NCBI GenBank assembly: GCA_012520795.1
Contig: JAAYNP010000100.1
Location: forward strand, 1-45,812
DNA from: Bacillota bacterium
Lineage (GTDB): Bacteria; Bacillota; Limnochordia; Darwinibacteriales; DTU012
DNA: 45,812 bases
Direction of reading: 5' to 3'
The notes under the pieces: model-generated
Database searches by the model: none
What the model saw: only the letters and a program-made list of their open reading frames with translations
Told to the model about the DNA's origin: nothing
Shown: piece by piece, positions 29,582 to 38,875 of the stretch
How the letters are laid out: each line of letters starts with the position of its first letter
Numbering within the stretch: the first letter of the stretch is position 1
Made by a program: the position numbers and the translations under genes

Positions 29582-30088
29582 ATGACCAGGCACAAACAGT
29601 GGATAGCTGTGACACTGCTGATTGCGAGCGCTGTTTTCGCTCTGCGGCTTAGTCTGGTACAGCCTGCTTTGCCGACAGTTAGTGATCAGTTGTGGGCTGT
29701 ATATTTTGGTTCTGGCACAGACAGCTACCTCGTACCAGAGCTCCGGTTTGGCATGCCCACCATCAACAGCCGCCTGCAGGCGCTGGTCACAGGACCCCGC
29801 CTGAAAGGCCTCAAGCCTGTTTTCCCGCCCGGTACGAGAGTTATCAGTTATCAGATTGAAGGCAACCTCATCTTGGTAAATTTTAACAAGGCTCTTATGG
29901 AAAACCACCCCGGCGGCAGCGCTTCGGAATTGGTCACTGTTTATGGGCTGGTAAATACGTTGACAGAAGACCCGTCCCTTGACTATGTCCAAATTCTGAT
30001 TGAAGGGCGAAGGGTTGACACAATCGCCGGCCATGTGGATGTATCACTGCCGCTGCGAAGAGATGAATCATCAATCGGAGCACGATAA
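29582..30088 (+). CDS. GerMN-domain protein
   Basis: 168 residues with an N-terminal signal or anchor (about 8-25) and a GerMN domain (about 36-150), seen in the YFGSGTDSYLVPELR start and the SASELVTVYGLVNTLTEDPSLDYVQILIEG end. GerM of Bacillus is a lipoprotein needed for sporulation and germination; this protein has no lipobox cysteine, so it is related by domain only. It starts 20 bases after the amidase with a weak ribosome-binding site, suggesting co-transcription. GerMN proteins are often found next to amidases, which supports a shared role in envelope remodelling. Confidence 0.82.
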   Translation: MTRHKQWIAVTLLIASAVFALRLSLVQPALPTVSDQLWAVYFGSGTDSYLVPELRFGMPTINSRLQALVTGPRLKGLKPVFPPGTRVISYQIEGNLILVNFNKALMENHPGGSASELVTVYGLVNTLTEDPSLDYVQILIEGRRVDTIAGHVDVSLPLRRDESSIGAR

Positions 30089-30111
30089 TAATTATAAGTG
30101 GAGGATTAGAT

Positions 30112-30981
30112 ATGGAGCAGTCACATGCACCGATTGGCATTTATGATTCGGGTGTGGGCGGGTTAACCGTTTGGCTTGCCTTGAAAAGGCTGGTTAAACA
30201 GGACTTAATATATTACGCTGATACAGCTCACGTACCTTATGGGGAGAAGGCTCGGGAACAGATTTTGTTCTATTCCCATACGATCATCAGTTTCTTAAAA
30301 CAGCACAAGGTCAGAGCTGTCGTAGCCGCCTGCAACACATCATCCGCCCTGGCATTGCCCACTCTCCGGCTGACGGCAGGCGTTCCGTTGTTTGGTGTGA
30401 TTGAGCCGGCAGTCAGAGAAGGAATTGCGGCCACCAAAAACAAGCGGATTGGACTGATGGCGACAGTAGGCACTGTTGACAGCGGCAGCTATCAGAGGCG
30501 GTTTCACAGGCATGCACCGGATGTGCAGCTGTTTGCCCAGAAGTGCCCCAAACTGGTCCCTTTGGTTGAGGCGGGCAAAACGGCGGGCCCTGAAGTTGAG
30601 GCAGCACTGCAGCAGTATTTGGAGCCGCTTCTGAAAGCAGATATCGACACCCTGATTTTGGGCTGCACTCATTACCCGTTCCTTTTGGAACCGATCCGCA
30701 GGATTGCCGGGAAAGAGATCGCCATCATAGATCCGGCTCATCAAACAGCCCAGGATGTCTTTAAATGGCTTAAGGAAAACGGTTATGCCGATAGCGGCAA
30801 TCCGCAGGACATATTCTGGGCAAGCGGCAATCCACACAAATTTCAGGCTAAAGCCAGTTTTTTTGTTGGCAGGCAGATTGGGCCGGTGCATCACCACAAA
30901 CTGGATGAGGAAAAGCCGGGGGCCATCCAATCCTTTTTATTGGAGCTGGCTCCAGTATGGCGGGGAGAGAATGATCAATGA
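30112..30981 (+). CDS. murI: Glutamate racemase
   Basis: Makes D-glutamate for the second residue of the peptidoglycan stem peptide. It has 289 residues. YDSGVGGLTVW holds the first catalytic Asp region, and the two-base mechanism cysteines are Cys74 (AACNTSSALALP) and Cys185 (LGCTHYPFL). GGAGG lies upstream of the ATG. The 3' end overlaps murD by four bases (ATGA), so D-glutamate production and its ligation are translationally linked. Confidence 0.97.
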   Translation: MEQSHAPIGIYDSGVGGLTVWLALKRLVKQDLIYYADTAHVPYGEKAREQILFYSHTIISFLKQHKVRAVVAACNTSSALALPTLRLTAGVPLFGVIEPAVREGIAATKNKRIGLMATVGTVDSGSYQRRFHRHAPDVQLFAQKCPKLVPLVEAGKTAGPEVEAALQQYLEPLLKADIDTLILGCTHYPFLLEPIRRIAGKEIAIIDPAHQTAQDVFKWLKENGYADSGNPQDIFWASGNPHKFQAKASFFVGRQIGPVHHHKLDEEKPGAIQSFLLELAPVWRGENDQ

Positions 30982-32393
30982 GCAATTGGGCTGGGAAGCA
31001 TGTGGCAGTGGTGGGTTTGGGAATCAGCAACATGCCCCTCATCGATTATCTGGTCAAACAAGGTGCATCCATATCGGTACGGGATCGGAAAAGCGAGGTT
31101 GAACTGGGCGATCGGGCGAAGCTGCTGCACGGGTTAGGTGTTGACTGCCGCATGGGCCCGGATTATTTAAGTGGATTGGAGCAGTATGATGCTGTGTTCT
31201 TAACTCCTGGAATCCCCAAGCATCTTCCGGAGATCCAAGCGTTGGTCGGCCAAGTCCCGGTGTTAAGTGAAATTGCCCTGGTTTTTGCCTTGGCCAAAGC
31301 ACCTATTTACGGCATTACCGGCAGCAGCGGCAAAACCACTGTCACCACTTTGGTTGGGGAAATGCTTAAGGCCAGTGGGGTCAAATGCCATGTGGGGGGC
31401 AATATCGGCGTCCCTTTGATTGGAGAAATAGAACAGATACCTGAAGATGAACCGATCGTCCTTGAACTTTCCAGTTTTCAGCTGGAGCTTCTAAATCAGA
31501 GCCCTCACGGGGCGTTGGTGACCAACATCAGTGAGAATCATCTTGATGTGCATTTGTCTATGGAAAGTTATATCCAGGCCAAAAAGCAGATCTACCTCCA
31601 TCAGACGCCTGAGGACGTGGCCTTATTCAACTATGACGATCCCGTAACACGCTGCATGGCCCAGGAAGCAAAAGGGCAAGTGTTTTTCTTCAGCCGCAAG
31701 GCTAGGGTCAACCCCGGCATTTTCCTTGACGGGCAGCGGCTTGTTTTTCAGGATCGGGCAGGAATAGTGCCCTTAATAGCGAAGCAGGACATTGGCCTTA
31801 TTGGGGAGCATAATATGGAAAATGTGATGGCTGCTGCGCTGCTGGCTTACTGTGCCGGTGGAAGTTGGCAGGGGATTTGTCAGGCAGCGTCAGGGTTTAA
31901 AGGGGTTGCTCACCGTTTGGAGCATATTGCAGCTGTCAACCAGGTAGACTATTACAATGATTCGATTGCCACCAGCCCTGCCAGGGCTGTTGCCGGCATC
32001 AACAGTTTTGGCGGAAGGCCCCTGATTTTGATTGCCGGCGGGTATGACAAGAAGTTAGGTTTTGCGGAATTTGCCAAAGTGGTGTCCCAAAAGGTGAAGG
32101 CGTTGATTCTGCTGGGACAAACAGCAGGCCAGATTGAAGCAGCGGTAAGAGAGGCATCACCGCATTATCACCACATTTACCGGGCAGGCGATCTGGAACA
32201 GGCAGTTGCTGTCGCTGCTCAGATGGCGGTGGCTGGAGATGTGGTGTTGTTGTCGCCAGCGTGTGCCAGTTTCGATATGTATCCCGGTTTTGAAGCCCGC
32301 GGTGAACACTTCCGCCGGCTCGTTCAAGGCTTGGCATCATCCGTGAACAGTTCAAATCAGATAAATGGAGGTATGATCAGTGGAAAGGACTGA
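30978..32393 (+). CDS. murD: UDP-N-acetylmuramoylalanine-D-glutamate ligase
   Basis: An ATP-dependent cytosolic ligase that adds D-glutamate to UDP-MurNAc-L-Ala. It has 471 residues. The N-terminal Rossmann motif [13 protein letters not shown], the ATP loop [11 protein letters not shown] (about 115-125), the central ENHLDVH segment and the C-terminal domain motifs [20 protein letters not shown] and [20 protein letters not shown] match MurD. It is coupled to murI upstream and overlaps rph by 14 bases downstream. Confidence 0.97.
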   Translation: MSNWAGKHVAVVGLGISNMPLIDYLVKQGASISVRDRKSEVELGDRAKLLHGLGVDCRMGPDYLSGLEQYDAVFLTPGIPKHLPEIQALVGQVPVLSEIALVFALAKAPIYGITGSSGKTTVTTLVGEMLKASGVKCHVGGNIGVPLIGEIEQIPEDEPIVLELSSFQLELLNQSPHGALVTNISENHLDVHLSMESYIQAKKQIYLHQTPEDVALFNYDDPVTRCMAQEAKGQVFFFSRKARVNPGIFLDGQRLVFQDRAGIVPLIAKQDIGLIGEHNMENVMAAALLAYCAGGSWQGICQAASGFKGVAHRLEHIAAVNQVDYYNDSIATSPARAVAGINSFGGRPLILIAGGYDKKLGFAEFAKVVSQKVKALILLGQTAGQIEAAVREASPHYHHIYRAGDLEQAVAVAAQMAVAGDVVLLSPACASFDMYPGFEARGEHFRRLVQGLASSVNSSNQINGGMISGKD

Positions 32394-33135
32394 TGGCCGC
32401 AAACCGGATCAATTGCGCCCGGTGAAAATTGAGCGCAACTATATCAAGTATGCGGAAGGGTCGGTGTTGATCACTGTTGGTGACACAAAAGTAGTCTGCA
32501 CAGCTACGATAGAGGATAAGGTACCTCAGTTTCTCCGGGGTTTGGGCGAAGGTTGGATTACCGCTGAATATGGCATGCTGCCCAGGGCGACAGAGGAACG
32601 GAACTTAAGGGAGGCATCCCGGGGAAGGCAGAGCGGGCGCACCCTTGAGATTCAGCGGCTGATCGGTAGGGCATTGCGGGCTGTGGTTGATTTGAAGGCC
32701 ATTGGTGAACGGACTATCTGGATCGATTGTGATGTGATCCAAGCGGACGGCGGTACTCGTACCAGTTCCATAACCGGGTCCTACATCGCGATGGTGGATG
32801 CTTTGACAAAGCTCAAAGAGCAGGAAAACTGGGAATTCCTGCCAGTCAATGACTATTTGGCCGCAGTCAGTGTGGGCATTGTGGACGGAGTGGCTTTGTT
32901 GGACTTGTGCTACCTGGAGGACTCTCAAGCTGAGGTTGATTTTAACGTAGTCATGACAGGTTCCGGAAAACTGGTTGAACTGCAGGGGACAGCTGAACAG
33001 CAGCCGTTCTCCCGGGAACAGCTGCTGGCCATGCTCGATTTGGCGGAAAAGGGGATCGATGAGCTCGTCAGACTCGAAAGGCAGGAATTGACTGCAAACC
33101 TGACAAGCCTGTGGGGTGGAGCGCCTAATGCCTAA
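32380..33135 (+). CDS. rph: Ribonuclease PH
   Basis: A phosphate-dependent 3'-5' exoribonuclease that trims tRNA 3' ends. Its 251 residues match the family. It contains the opening [25 protein letters not shown], the phosphate-site [18 protein letters not shown], and the [18 protein letters not shown] active-site segment. The GTG at 32380 is served by GGAGGT at 32368-32373 within the end of murD. It overlaps the next gene by 8 bases. The rph-rdgB order is common in Firmicutes. All tRNA genes in this window already encode CCA. Confidence 0.97.
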   Translation: MERTDGRKPDQLRPVKIERNYIKYAEGSVLITVGDTKVVCTATIEDKVPQFLRGLGEGWITAEYGMLPRATEERNLREASRGRQSGRTLEIQRLIGRALRAVVDLKAIGERTIWIDCDVIQADGGTRTSSITGSYIAMVDALTKLKEQENWEFLPVNDYLAAVSVGIVDGVALLDLCYLEDSQAEVDFNVVMTGSGKLVELQGTAEQQPFSREQLLAMLDLAEKGIDELVRLERQELTANLTSLWGGAPNA

Positions 33136-33727
33136 ACCAGTTCTGGTAGTCGCTTCTCAAAATCTGCACAAGGTCGGGGAGATTAAAGTTATCCTGTCGG
33201 ATTTGCCTTTGGTGGTCAAAGGGGCCGATGAAGCCGGCCTGCCCCAAGTCATTGAGGATGGCGCTACATTTGAGGATAATGCAGTAAAGAAGGCTTTGAC
33301 AGCAGCAAAAGCACTAGGCTGTATGGCCCTTGCCGACGATTCGGGATTGATGGTGGATTGGCTTAATGGAGAGCCGGGGGTGCATTCGGCACGCTATGCA
33401 GGAAGTCCCACCAATGATCAGCTTAACAATGAAAAACTGCTGTCAAAACTGGGCGGTGTCCCTTGGGAGAAGCGGGATGCCCGCTTTGTTTGTGTCATCG
33501 CTTTGGCCACTCCCGAAGGTGAAGTAATCACCTATACCGGAACCTGTCCGGGCAAGATAGCGTTTGAACCACGGGGAAACAACGGTTTCGGCTATGATCC
33601 GCTGTTTGTTGTTCCGGAATTGTCTCAAACCTTTGCTGAACTGGATCCGGAAGTCAAGAACAGGATCAGCCATCGGGCCAAGGCTTTGGCTCAACTGCGG
33701 CAGGGTTTGAGGGAGAAATTTGCCTGA
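33128..33727 (+). CDS. rdgB: XTP/dITP diphosphatase (RdgB/HAM1 family)
   Basis: Cleans the nucleotide pool by hydrolysing dITP and XTP to monophosphates. It has 199 residues with the family opening [14 protein letters not shown], the metal site [31 protein letters not shown] and the C-terminal [12 protein letters not shown] chose the ATG at 33128, where GGTGGA lies about 7 bases upstream and homologues begin; a GTG at 33116 is an alternative. It overlaps the rph stop by 8 bases. The promoter of the tRNA cluster starts 18 bases after its stop. Confidence 0.96.
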   Translation: MPKPVLVVASQNLHKVGEIKVILSDLPLVVKGADEAGLPQVIEDGATFEDNAVKKALTAAKALGCMALADDSGLMVDWLNGEPGVHSARYAGSPTNDQLNNEKLLSKLGGVPWEKRDARFVCVIALATPEGEVITYTGTCPGKIAFEPRGNNGFGYDPLFVVPELSQTFAELDPEVKNRISHRAKALAQLRQGLREKFA

Positions 33728-33744
33728 ACTGCTCTGGCTGCATA

Positions 33745-33773
33745 TTGACACAGCACTGCCTGTGTGGTATTAT
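33745..33773 (+). promoter_or_regulatory. Strong promoter of the four-tRNA cluster
   Basis: TTGACA (33745-33750), a 17-base spacer and TATTAT (33768-33773) give a near-consensus sigma-A promoter. Transcription would start around 33780, about 26 bases before tRNA-Pro. Confidence 0.88.
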
Positions 33774-33805
33774 AACATTTGTCAGTCCAATGGCATGCAA
33801 GTCTG

Positions 33806-33883
<78 letters not shown>

Positions 33884-33897
33884 TAGATATCAAAAAA

Positions 33898-33971
33898 GCG
33901 GGTGTAGCTCAATGGTAGAGCACTGGCCTTCCAAGCCAGCAGTGAGGGTTCGATTCCCTTCACCCGCTCCA
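33898..33971 (+). tRNA. tRNA-Gly (anticodon TCC)
   Basis: Acceptor GCGGGTG pairs with CACCCGC. The anticodon arm CTGGC/GCCAG has the loop CTTCCAA with anticodon TCC, the T loop is TTCGATT, and CCA is encoded. It lies 14 bases after tRNA-Pro. Confidence 0.97.
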
Positions 33972-33984
33972 GTCATGAAAAAGT

Positions 33985-34060
33985 GCGCCTGTAGCTCAGG
34001 GGATAGAGCATCGGACTTCTAATCCGAGTGCCGCAGGTTCGAATCCTGCCAGGCGCGCCA
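33985..34060 (+). tRNA. tRNA-Arg (anticodon TCT)
   Basis: Acceptor GCGCCTG pairs with CAGGCGC. The anticodon loop CTTCTAA carries anticodon TCT, the T loop is TTCGAAT, and CCA is encoded. Confidence 0.97.
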
Positions 34061-34095
34061 TGTGAACAAATCTAATATCAAGTTAATCATAATGC

Positions 34096-34173
34096 GGTGG
34101 GTATAGCTCAGTTGGTTAGAGCGCCAGGTTGTGGCCCTGGAGGTCGCCGGTTCGAATCCGGTTACTCACCCCA
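34096..34173 (+). tRNA. tRNA-His (anticodon GTG)
   Basis: Acceptor GTGGGTA pairs with TACTCAC, and an extra 5' G (position -1) faces the discriminator C, as is diagnostic for tRNA-His. The anticodon loop TTGTGGC carries GTG. CCA is encoded and is followed by a run of eight T, which may end transcription although no separate hairpin is present. Confidence 0.96.
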
Positions 34174-34184
34174 TTTTTTTTGCC

Positions 34185-35066
34185 TTACTTAGAACTGCTG
34201 ACGATCACTGATACTGCCTTTGGATGGATCTCTGCCTGATATGGAGTCACACCTTCGAGATCGCCGTCAAAGGACTTGGACAGCGGCACATCTGTTTCAA
34301 CGCAGACTTTTTTCCCCTGCAGGATCTCCACCCTGGGGTGGTTCACATGTTTGCCGAAATATACTGAAGGCAGTGCCCGCATCAGCCCCCATCGGCCAAT
34401 GGATTTTACAATCACCACAGAAATCATGCCATCGTCGTATCTGGCCGCAGGCGCAAATTTAAGGCCCCCGCCTCCCCAGGGCATGTTCATTAGGACTACG
34501 CCGACAACGTCAGTCTCGATTTTGGCATCGTCGATGCTGATTTGTGCCCGGTAGCACTGCAGATGCCTGATGGTGTGGAATACGCCCGCCAGAAAAACCG
34601 GTGATCCTTTGATCCAGGAGTCGCAGCGGTCATTGACATACTCCAGGACCGTGGAAGGAAATCCGATGGTTGACACCACACAGAAGATCCGATCCTTTTC
34701 CCGGACCACATCCATCTTTGCAGTCTTTCCTGTCAGGATTACATCCAGGGCGGCGCCCGGTTCCCTGGGAAGGCCCAGCCCCCGGGCATAGTCGTTGCCT
34801 GTACCGCCGGGGATGATGCCGAGCTTCGCCTCGGTTTCCCAGATTCCGGCAGCTACTTCGTTGATTGTGCCATCGCCGCCGAGGGCGGCAACTATTTCGT
34901 GGCTTCGGCTGGCCTTGGCTGCCGACTCAACAGCGTGGCCCGGGCCGGTGGTGGTGATCAGCTCACAATCAAGCCGGCGTTCACGGATGACGCCGGCGAT
35001 TTTATTAATGACAAGTTGGCCCCGCCCACGCCCTGCGGATGGATTGGCAATGATCGCTACACTCAT
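34185..35066 (-). CDS. Diacylglycerol kinase-like lipid kinase (YegS/DgkB family)
   Basis: 293 residues. The N-terminal catalytic domain has IANPSAGRGRG, the nucleotide motif GGDGTINEVAAG (from residue 63) and IIPGGTGNDYARGLGLP, all typical of the DAGK_cat fold. The C-terminal domain has the beta-rich lipid-binding pattern with DDGMISVVIV and PLSKSFDGDLEGV. It probably phosphorylates diacylglycerol or a related lipid at the inner face of the membrane during phospholipid turnover. The start is uncertain: the ATG at 35066 fits the family, while a GTG at 35078 has slightly better ribosome-binding sequence. It converges with the tRNA cluster and follows a small anchored protein on the same strand. 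Confidence 0.93.
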   Translation of the reverse strand: MSVAIIANPSAGRGRGQLVINKIAGVIRERRLDCELITTTGPGHAVESAAKASRSHEIVAALGGDGTINEVAAGIWETEAKLGIIPGGTGNDYARGLGLPREPGAALDVILTGKTAKMDVVREKDRIFCVVSTIGFPSTVLEYVNDRCDSWIKGSPVFLAGVFHTIRHLQCYRAQISIDDAKIETDVVGVVLMNMPWGGGGLKFAPAARYDDGMISVVIVKSIGRWGLMRALPSVYFGKHVNHPRVEILQGKKVCVETDVPLSKSFDGDLEGVTPYQAEIHPKAVSVIVSSSK

Positions 35067-35164
35067 AAACAGCAACACTCGCTTCCATGTAATTGCTATC
35101 TACAAGGTTCTGCACAACCGCTGATGTTCCTGCAAGGATTGGGTTTTTAACAAAACATGCAGGG

Positions 35165-35551
35165 TCAATCGTAAGCCAGTTCTGAGAATAACCTGGTCAG
35201 GTGGGCCGCGGCGTTTAGGGCAGCTGCTTGATCCTGCTTGAGCACGAGGGCATGGAGTTTGGCGAGGACCTGATCGACTTCCAGGATCGAGTCCAGTCTG
35301 TGCGGCGAGCTTGGTTTGGTGCGATCCCAGGCCATCTGCAGCTGATCGCTGTAATAACGGCACAAACCCCAATCATTATTCAAGACCGCTTGAGCGACCT
35401 TGTCCGTCAAGCCTTGAAAATTGGGGCCGGCATTGCGGATGTCGGGCCCCAGCTGGGGCTCCCCGCCCCGGTTTTGGACAAACCCTTGATATGTATTAAA
35501 GATAATCACGGCAACAATAAGCATACAGATCAGGAATAACGGTTTACCCAT
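35165..35551 (-). CDS. Small membrane-anchored protein, function unknown
   Basis: 128 residues with a single N-terminal hydrophobic segment (about 4-19) and a mainly helical extracellular part. The pattern NNDWGLCRYYSDQLQMAWDR followed by a charged helix is reminiscent of DUF4363-type proteins found in Clostridia, but I would not assign the family from sequence alone. AGGAGG lies 7 bases before the ATG, so translation is well supported. It lies about 100 bases upstream of the lipid kinase on the same strand and is divergent from the glycosyltransferase. I see no clear promoter in the 79-base gap to that gene. Confidence 0.75.
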   Translation of the reverse strand: MGKPLFLICMLIVAVIIFNTYQGFVQNRGGEPQLGPDIRNAGPNFQGLTDKVAQAVLNNDWGLCRYYSDQLQMAWDRTKPSSPHRLDSILEVDQVLAKLHALVLKQDQAAALNAAAHLTRLFSELAYD

Positions 35552-35630
35552 TGAATGACCTCCTCAAGAATAGGTTGCCCAGAAACGGGTAATAAATAAG
35601 CTTGTCTACAGCGAAGGAAGGGATAAACCA

Positions 35631-36743
35631 TTGAAGGTGGCATGGGTTATACGTCCTGCTGCAGGTGGCATCAAGCAACACCTGGATCATTTGTTGACGG
35701 GGCTGGGCAGCCAATATGAAATCTGCATTTGCGGCCCTGAGGAACTAAGAGAATGGGCAGGCGGCAACCCGTTTTATCCGATTTCGATCGTTGACGGCTT
35801 GGATCTAACCCAAGACTTAAAAGCAATTTGGCAGTTAAGCAAAACCTTGCGGAGCATTAAACCCAGGTTGGTGCACATTCACGGCCTTAAATCAGTACAA
35901 ATCACAGTGCCGGCAGCCGCACTGAGCAGGGCGCGCAAATTGCTGTTCACAGCCCACAACTGCCTGCCCAAACCCAAGTCCCGATTGAACAGGGTTGCCC
36001 ACGAAGTGGCAATGCGCCGGCTCTTGCGTGCGGTTACCCGAATAATAGCTGTCTCGGATGCCGTAGGGTATGAGTTTTTGCAGTATGTTCCCGTTGATCG
36101 AATCGTGACTATCCGCAACGGTGTTGATCACCGGCGCTTCAGCGGCAGCTCCAGAACTGAAGCCCGCAGGGAAATGGGGCTTGATCCCGATCAGTTTGCC
36201 ATTGGCGCAGTTGCCCGGCTGATCCCGGAGAAAGGGATTACCGATTTGCTGCAGGCTGCTGCGCTGTTAAAGAACATCTTCCCGCAAGCCAGGTTTTTAA
36301 TAGCCGGTGATGGGCCGATGCGGGACTCTTTGAAACACTACAGCAGAGCTCTGGGGCTTGGTTCCTATGTCCAGTTTCTCGGCTACCGCCATGATGTTCC
36401 GGCGTTAATGGTCGGCTGGGATCTTTTTGTTTTGCCAAGTTGGAGTGAAGGCTTAAGTGTAAGTGTTCTGGAGGCAATGGCTGCGAAGCTGCCCCTTGTG
36501 GTAAGCGATCTGCCGAGCATGAGGGAGGTTGTTGTCCCAGGTAAGAGCGGTTTTTTCTTTCCACCCCGGGATATTCCCGCCCTTGCCGCAGCAATAATCC
36601 AGATTGCCAAGGATCCGGGGAAAGCCAAGCTAATGGGTGATTATAATCATCAGCGGGTGCTTAGGTCATTTGGGATCGAGCAGATGATCGAGGCAACAAG
36701 AATGCAGTACCGGTTGTTGATCGAGGAAGGGGCCGGATTGTGA
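35631..36743 (+). CDS. Glycosyltransferase family 4
   Basis: 370 residues with the GT-B fold of retaining glycosyltransferases. The N-terminal domain starts at MKVAWVIRPAAGGIKQHLDH; the C-terminal domain has IGAVARLIPEKGITDLLQAA, FLIAGDGPMR and the nucleotide-sugar E-x7-E motif at Glu273 and Glu281 (EGLSVSVLE). There is no signal peptide, so it acts at the cytoplasmic face, probably in surface polysaccharide or glycolipid assembly. The TTG start at 35631 has AAGGAAGGG 7 bases upstream. Its stop overlaps the GTG of the next gene, so the two products are likely made together. Donor and acceptor cannot be told. Confidence 0.93.
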   Translation: MKVAWVIRPAAGGIKQHLDHLLTGLGSQYEICICGPEELREWAGGNPFYPISIVDGLDLTQDLKAIWQLSKTLRSIKPRLVHIHGLKSVQITVPAAALSRARKLLFTAHNCLPKPKSRLNRVAHEVAMRRLLRAVTRIIAVSDAVGYEFLQYVPVDRIVTIRNGVDHRRFSGSSRTEARREMGLDPDQFAIGAVARLIPEKGITDLLQAAALLKNIFPQARFLIAGDGPMRDSLKHYSRALGLGSYVQFLGYRHDVPALMVGWDLFVLPSWSEGLSVSVLEAMAAKLPLVVSDLPSMREVVVPGKSGFFFPPRDIPALAAAIIQIAKDPGKAKLMGDYNHQRVLRSFGIEQMIEATRMQYRLLIEEGAGL

Positions 36744-38875
36744 AGTTGTGTAAATGGTGCTGTTGCTTAATGCTCGTTGTTTGGAGTATGGCTGTTGTAT
36801 CTTCTTCCGCAGCAGCTCAGCCAAGGTTGCTGCTGGTTTTGTGGCATGGTCTGGCCTGGGAAGATGTGGAGGCCAGCCCTCTGTATGAAGAAGGGATCAT
36901 GGCAGTAGGGACGATGAATGTCCGTGCGGGAAGCGGCAGCCTAGTTTCAGGCGCCTACTTGACTATTGCCAGCGGCTCCAGGGCCTTTGGTGTGGAAAAC
37001 GCTGCATTAATGCTCCACGGTGATGAGTTTATCCATGGGTTTCCAGCCCACAGGATCTACTCCACCCGCACAGGCCGGGAAGCATCGGCAGAAGAGATTG
37101 TCAATCCGCAGATAGCCATGATTATCAATGCAGCATCACAAGCAAGTTATCCACTGCAGGTTGGGGCGCTGGCTGAATGCCTTGGACAATCCGGCGTACA
37201 GCTGGGGGTGTTTGGCAGCAGTGATCTCAGCGACCAGCGGGTGCGCTGGGCTGCGTTGGTGGGGATGGATGCCGAAGGCAAGGCTGCCCGCGGGCTGGTT
37301 TCCACACGCCTCTTGATTGATGATGCGGATTACCCCCATGGAAAACGCACTGATTATCAGCTGTTGGCCGAAACTGTGCTCAATGCAGGAGTCGACGCAG
37401 CCATAGTCGATCTGGGCGACCCGTTCCGCTTGGATTCTTTGACCGGGCACTTGCTGCCTGAACAGCATCAAGTGCTGAGAAGGCGGGCGGCAAGCGAAGC
37501 CTGGGGCTTGATTGCCCAACTGCACCTAACCCTTCCAGACGCGGTGATTGTGATTGCGGCACCATTCCCTGATTATCACCGGGCCGACATCGGGCAGTGG
37601 CTGGCGCCGCTTGTGATCATTGGAAAGGGGGCAGGGATGCTGACTTCAGGGACAACACGCTGGCCGGGCCTGGTGAGCAATATTGATGTGGCACCCACTG
37701 CAGTGGAAGTTTTTGGCCTGGATAAAGGGCCGATGTTGGGCCGGACCGTTAGTGTGGAGCCGATGCAGACCGGCAAGGCGCTAGGCCTGATTAAACAGTT
37801 GGAAGCGAGGGTGTTCCAGGTTCACCGTTACCGGAACCAAGTACTGCGGTGGTTGACTGGGATTCAAATCATGTTGTACATCCTCACATTGGCACTGCTG
37901 ATCATCCCCAGAGCTGTCGACCGCCGGTTCGTCCGCCTGGTCCAGCTCGCGCTTTTGGTATGCATGTCACTGCCGTTGATGCTTCTGGTCTTGCCTCAAG
38001 GCTGGTTCTGGCCGCTGGCGGCAGCCGCTGCCCTATTTGTTTTGAATGGCTGGGCCAGGGGCCCACTGGTCATGGTCATGATCATATCCCTTGCCACCGC
38101 TGCTTTGGTAACTGCGGACATCTTAAGAGGTTCGCAGTGGATTAGGTACTCAGTTCTGGGTTATGATCCGGTGGGAGGCGCTCGTTACTACGGTTTGGGC
38201 AATGAATATATGGGCATCTTGATTGGCTCGCTGATCATGGGTTGGGCTGCTTTCAAAGACATGATTAGAGACAAAAAGACATGGGCTGCCGGGGACTTGC
38301 TGTTGTTTGCCGGTGTCAGTGCGGTGATTGCCGCCCCTCAATGGGGTACCAATGTAGGGGGGACTGTAGCAGCCATCTGTGGGTTTGGCGTTGCCTGGCA
38401 GTTGGCCCACAGGCGGATGTCCTGGTTTGGGGTTTTTTTAATTGCGGTGCTGGTCGTCTTGGCACTGGCCGGCCTCATGCTGTTCGATTCCAGCCGCCCC
38501 GAGGCTCTGCAGTCCCACATCGGCCAGACCAAAGCGCTGATCAGCCGGGAGGGTGCGGCAGCCGTATGGGATATCGTCGTACGCAAACTGAGCACCAACT
38601 TAAGGCTGCTGCGTTACAGCATTTGGAGCAGGGTTCTAATTATGGGGATCGCCGCCATGGGAGCAAGCCTTTTTTGGCCCAGCCGCTTTTTGCAGTGGCT
38701 GATGCAGTATCACCCGAGCATAGTTGTTGGTATAGCGGGGACGCTTTCTGGAACAGTCAGCGCCTTGGTTTTCAACGACTCGGGAGTGGTGGCGGCGGCC
38801 ACCTGCAGCCTCTATGCAGCAACGACCATGTTAACGCTGGCTTTATCGCTAAAACATAATCTTTTGCCTGCGTAA
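36740..38875 (+). CDS. Alkaline-phosphatase-fold domain fused to polytopic membrane domain
   Basis: 711 residues, no family that I can name. A signal peptide (about 6-26) is followed by an extracytoplasmic domain (about 28-345) built like the alkaline phosphatase superfamily: LLLVLWHGLAW at the start, a central DAAIVDLGDPF strand and a late SNIDVAPTAVEVFGL segment typical of that fold. The classic metal-ligand pattern is not fully visible, so activity is doubtful. The second half (about 370-711) has eight to ten hydrophobic helices with a conserved-looking RYYGLGNEYMG loop at 482-492. The GTG start overlaps the glycosyltransferase stop. The 3' end overlaps the convergent rodA gene by 27 bases. 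A role in export or modification of a surface glycan made by the GT4 enzyme is inference from linkage. Confidence 0.75.
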   Translation: MKLCKWCCCLMLVVWSMAVVSSSAAAQPRLLLVLWHGLAWEDVEASPLYEEGIMAVGTMNVRAGSGSLVSGAYLTIASGSRAFGVENAALMLHGDEFIHGFPAHRIYSTRTGREASAEEIVNPQIAMIINAASQASYPLQVGALAECLGQSGVQLGVFGSSDLSDQRVRWAALVGMDAEGKAARGLVSTRLLIDDADYPHGKRTDYQLLAETVLNAGVDAAIVDLGDPFRLDSLTGHLLPEQHQVLRRRAASEAWGLIAQLHLTLPDAVIVIAAPFPDYHRADIGQWLAPLVIIGKGAGMLTSGTTRWPGLVSNIDVAPTAVEVFGLDKGPMLGRTVSVEPMQTGKALGLIKQLEARVFQVHRYRNQVLRWLTGIQIMLYILTLALLIIPRAVDRRFVRLVQLALLVCMSLPLMLLVLPQGWFWPLAAAAALFVLNGWARGPLVMVMIISLATAALVTADILRGSQWIRYSVLGYDPVGGARYYGLGNEYMGILIGSLIMGWAAFKDMIRDKKTWAAGDLLLFAGVSAVIAAPQWGTNVGGTVAAICGFGVAWQLAHRRMSWFGVFLIAVLVVLALAGLMLFDSSRPEALQSHIGQTKALISREGAAAVWDIVVRKLSTNLRLLRYSIWSRVLIMGIAAMGASLFWPSRFLQWLMQYHPSIVVGIAGTLSGTVSALVFNDSGVVAAATCSLYAATTMLTLALSLKHNLLPA

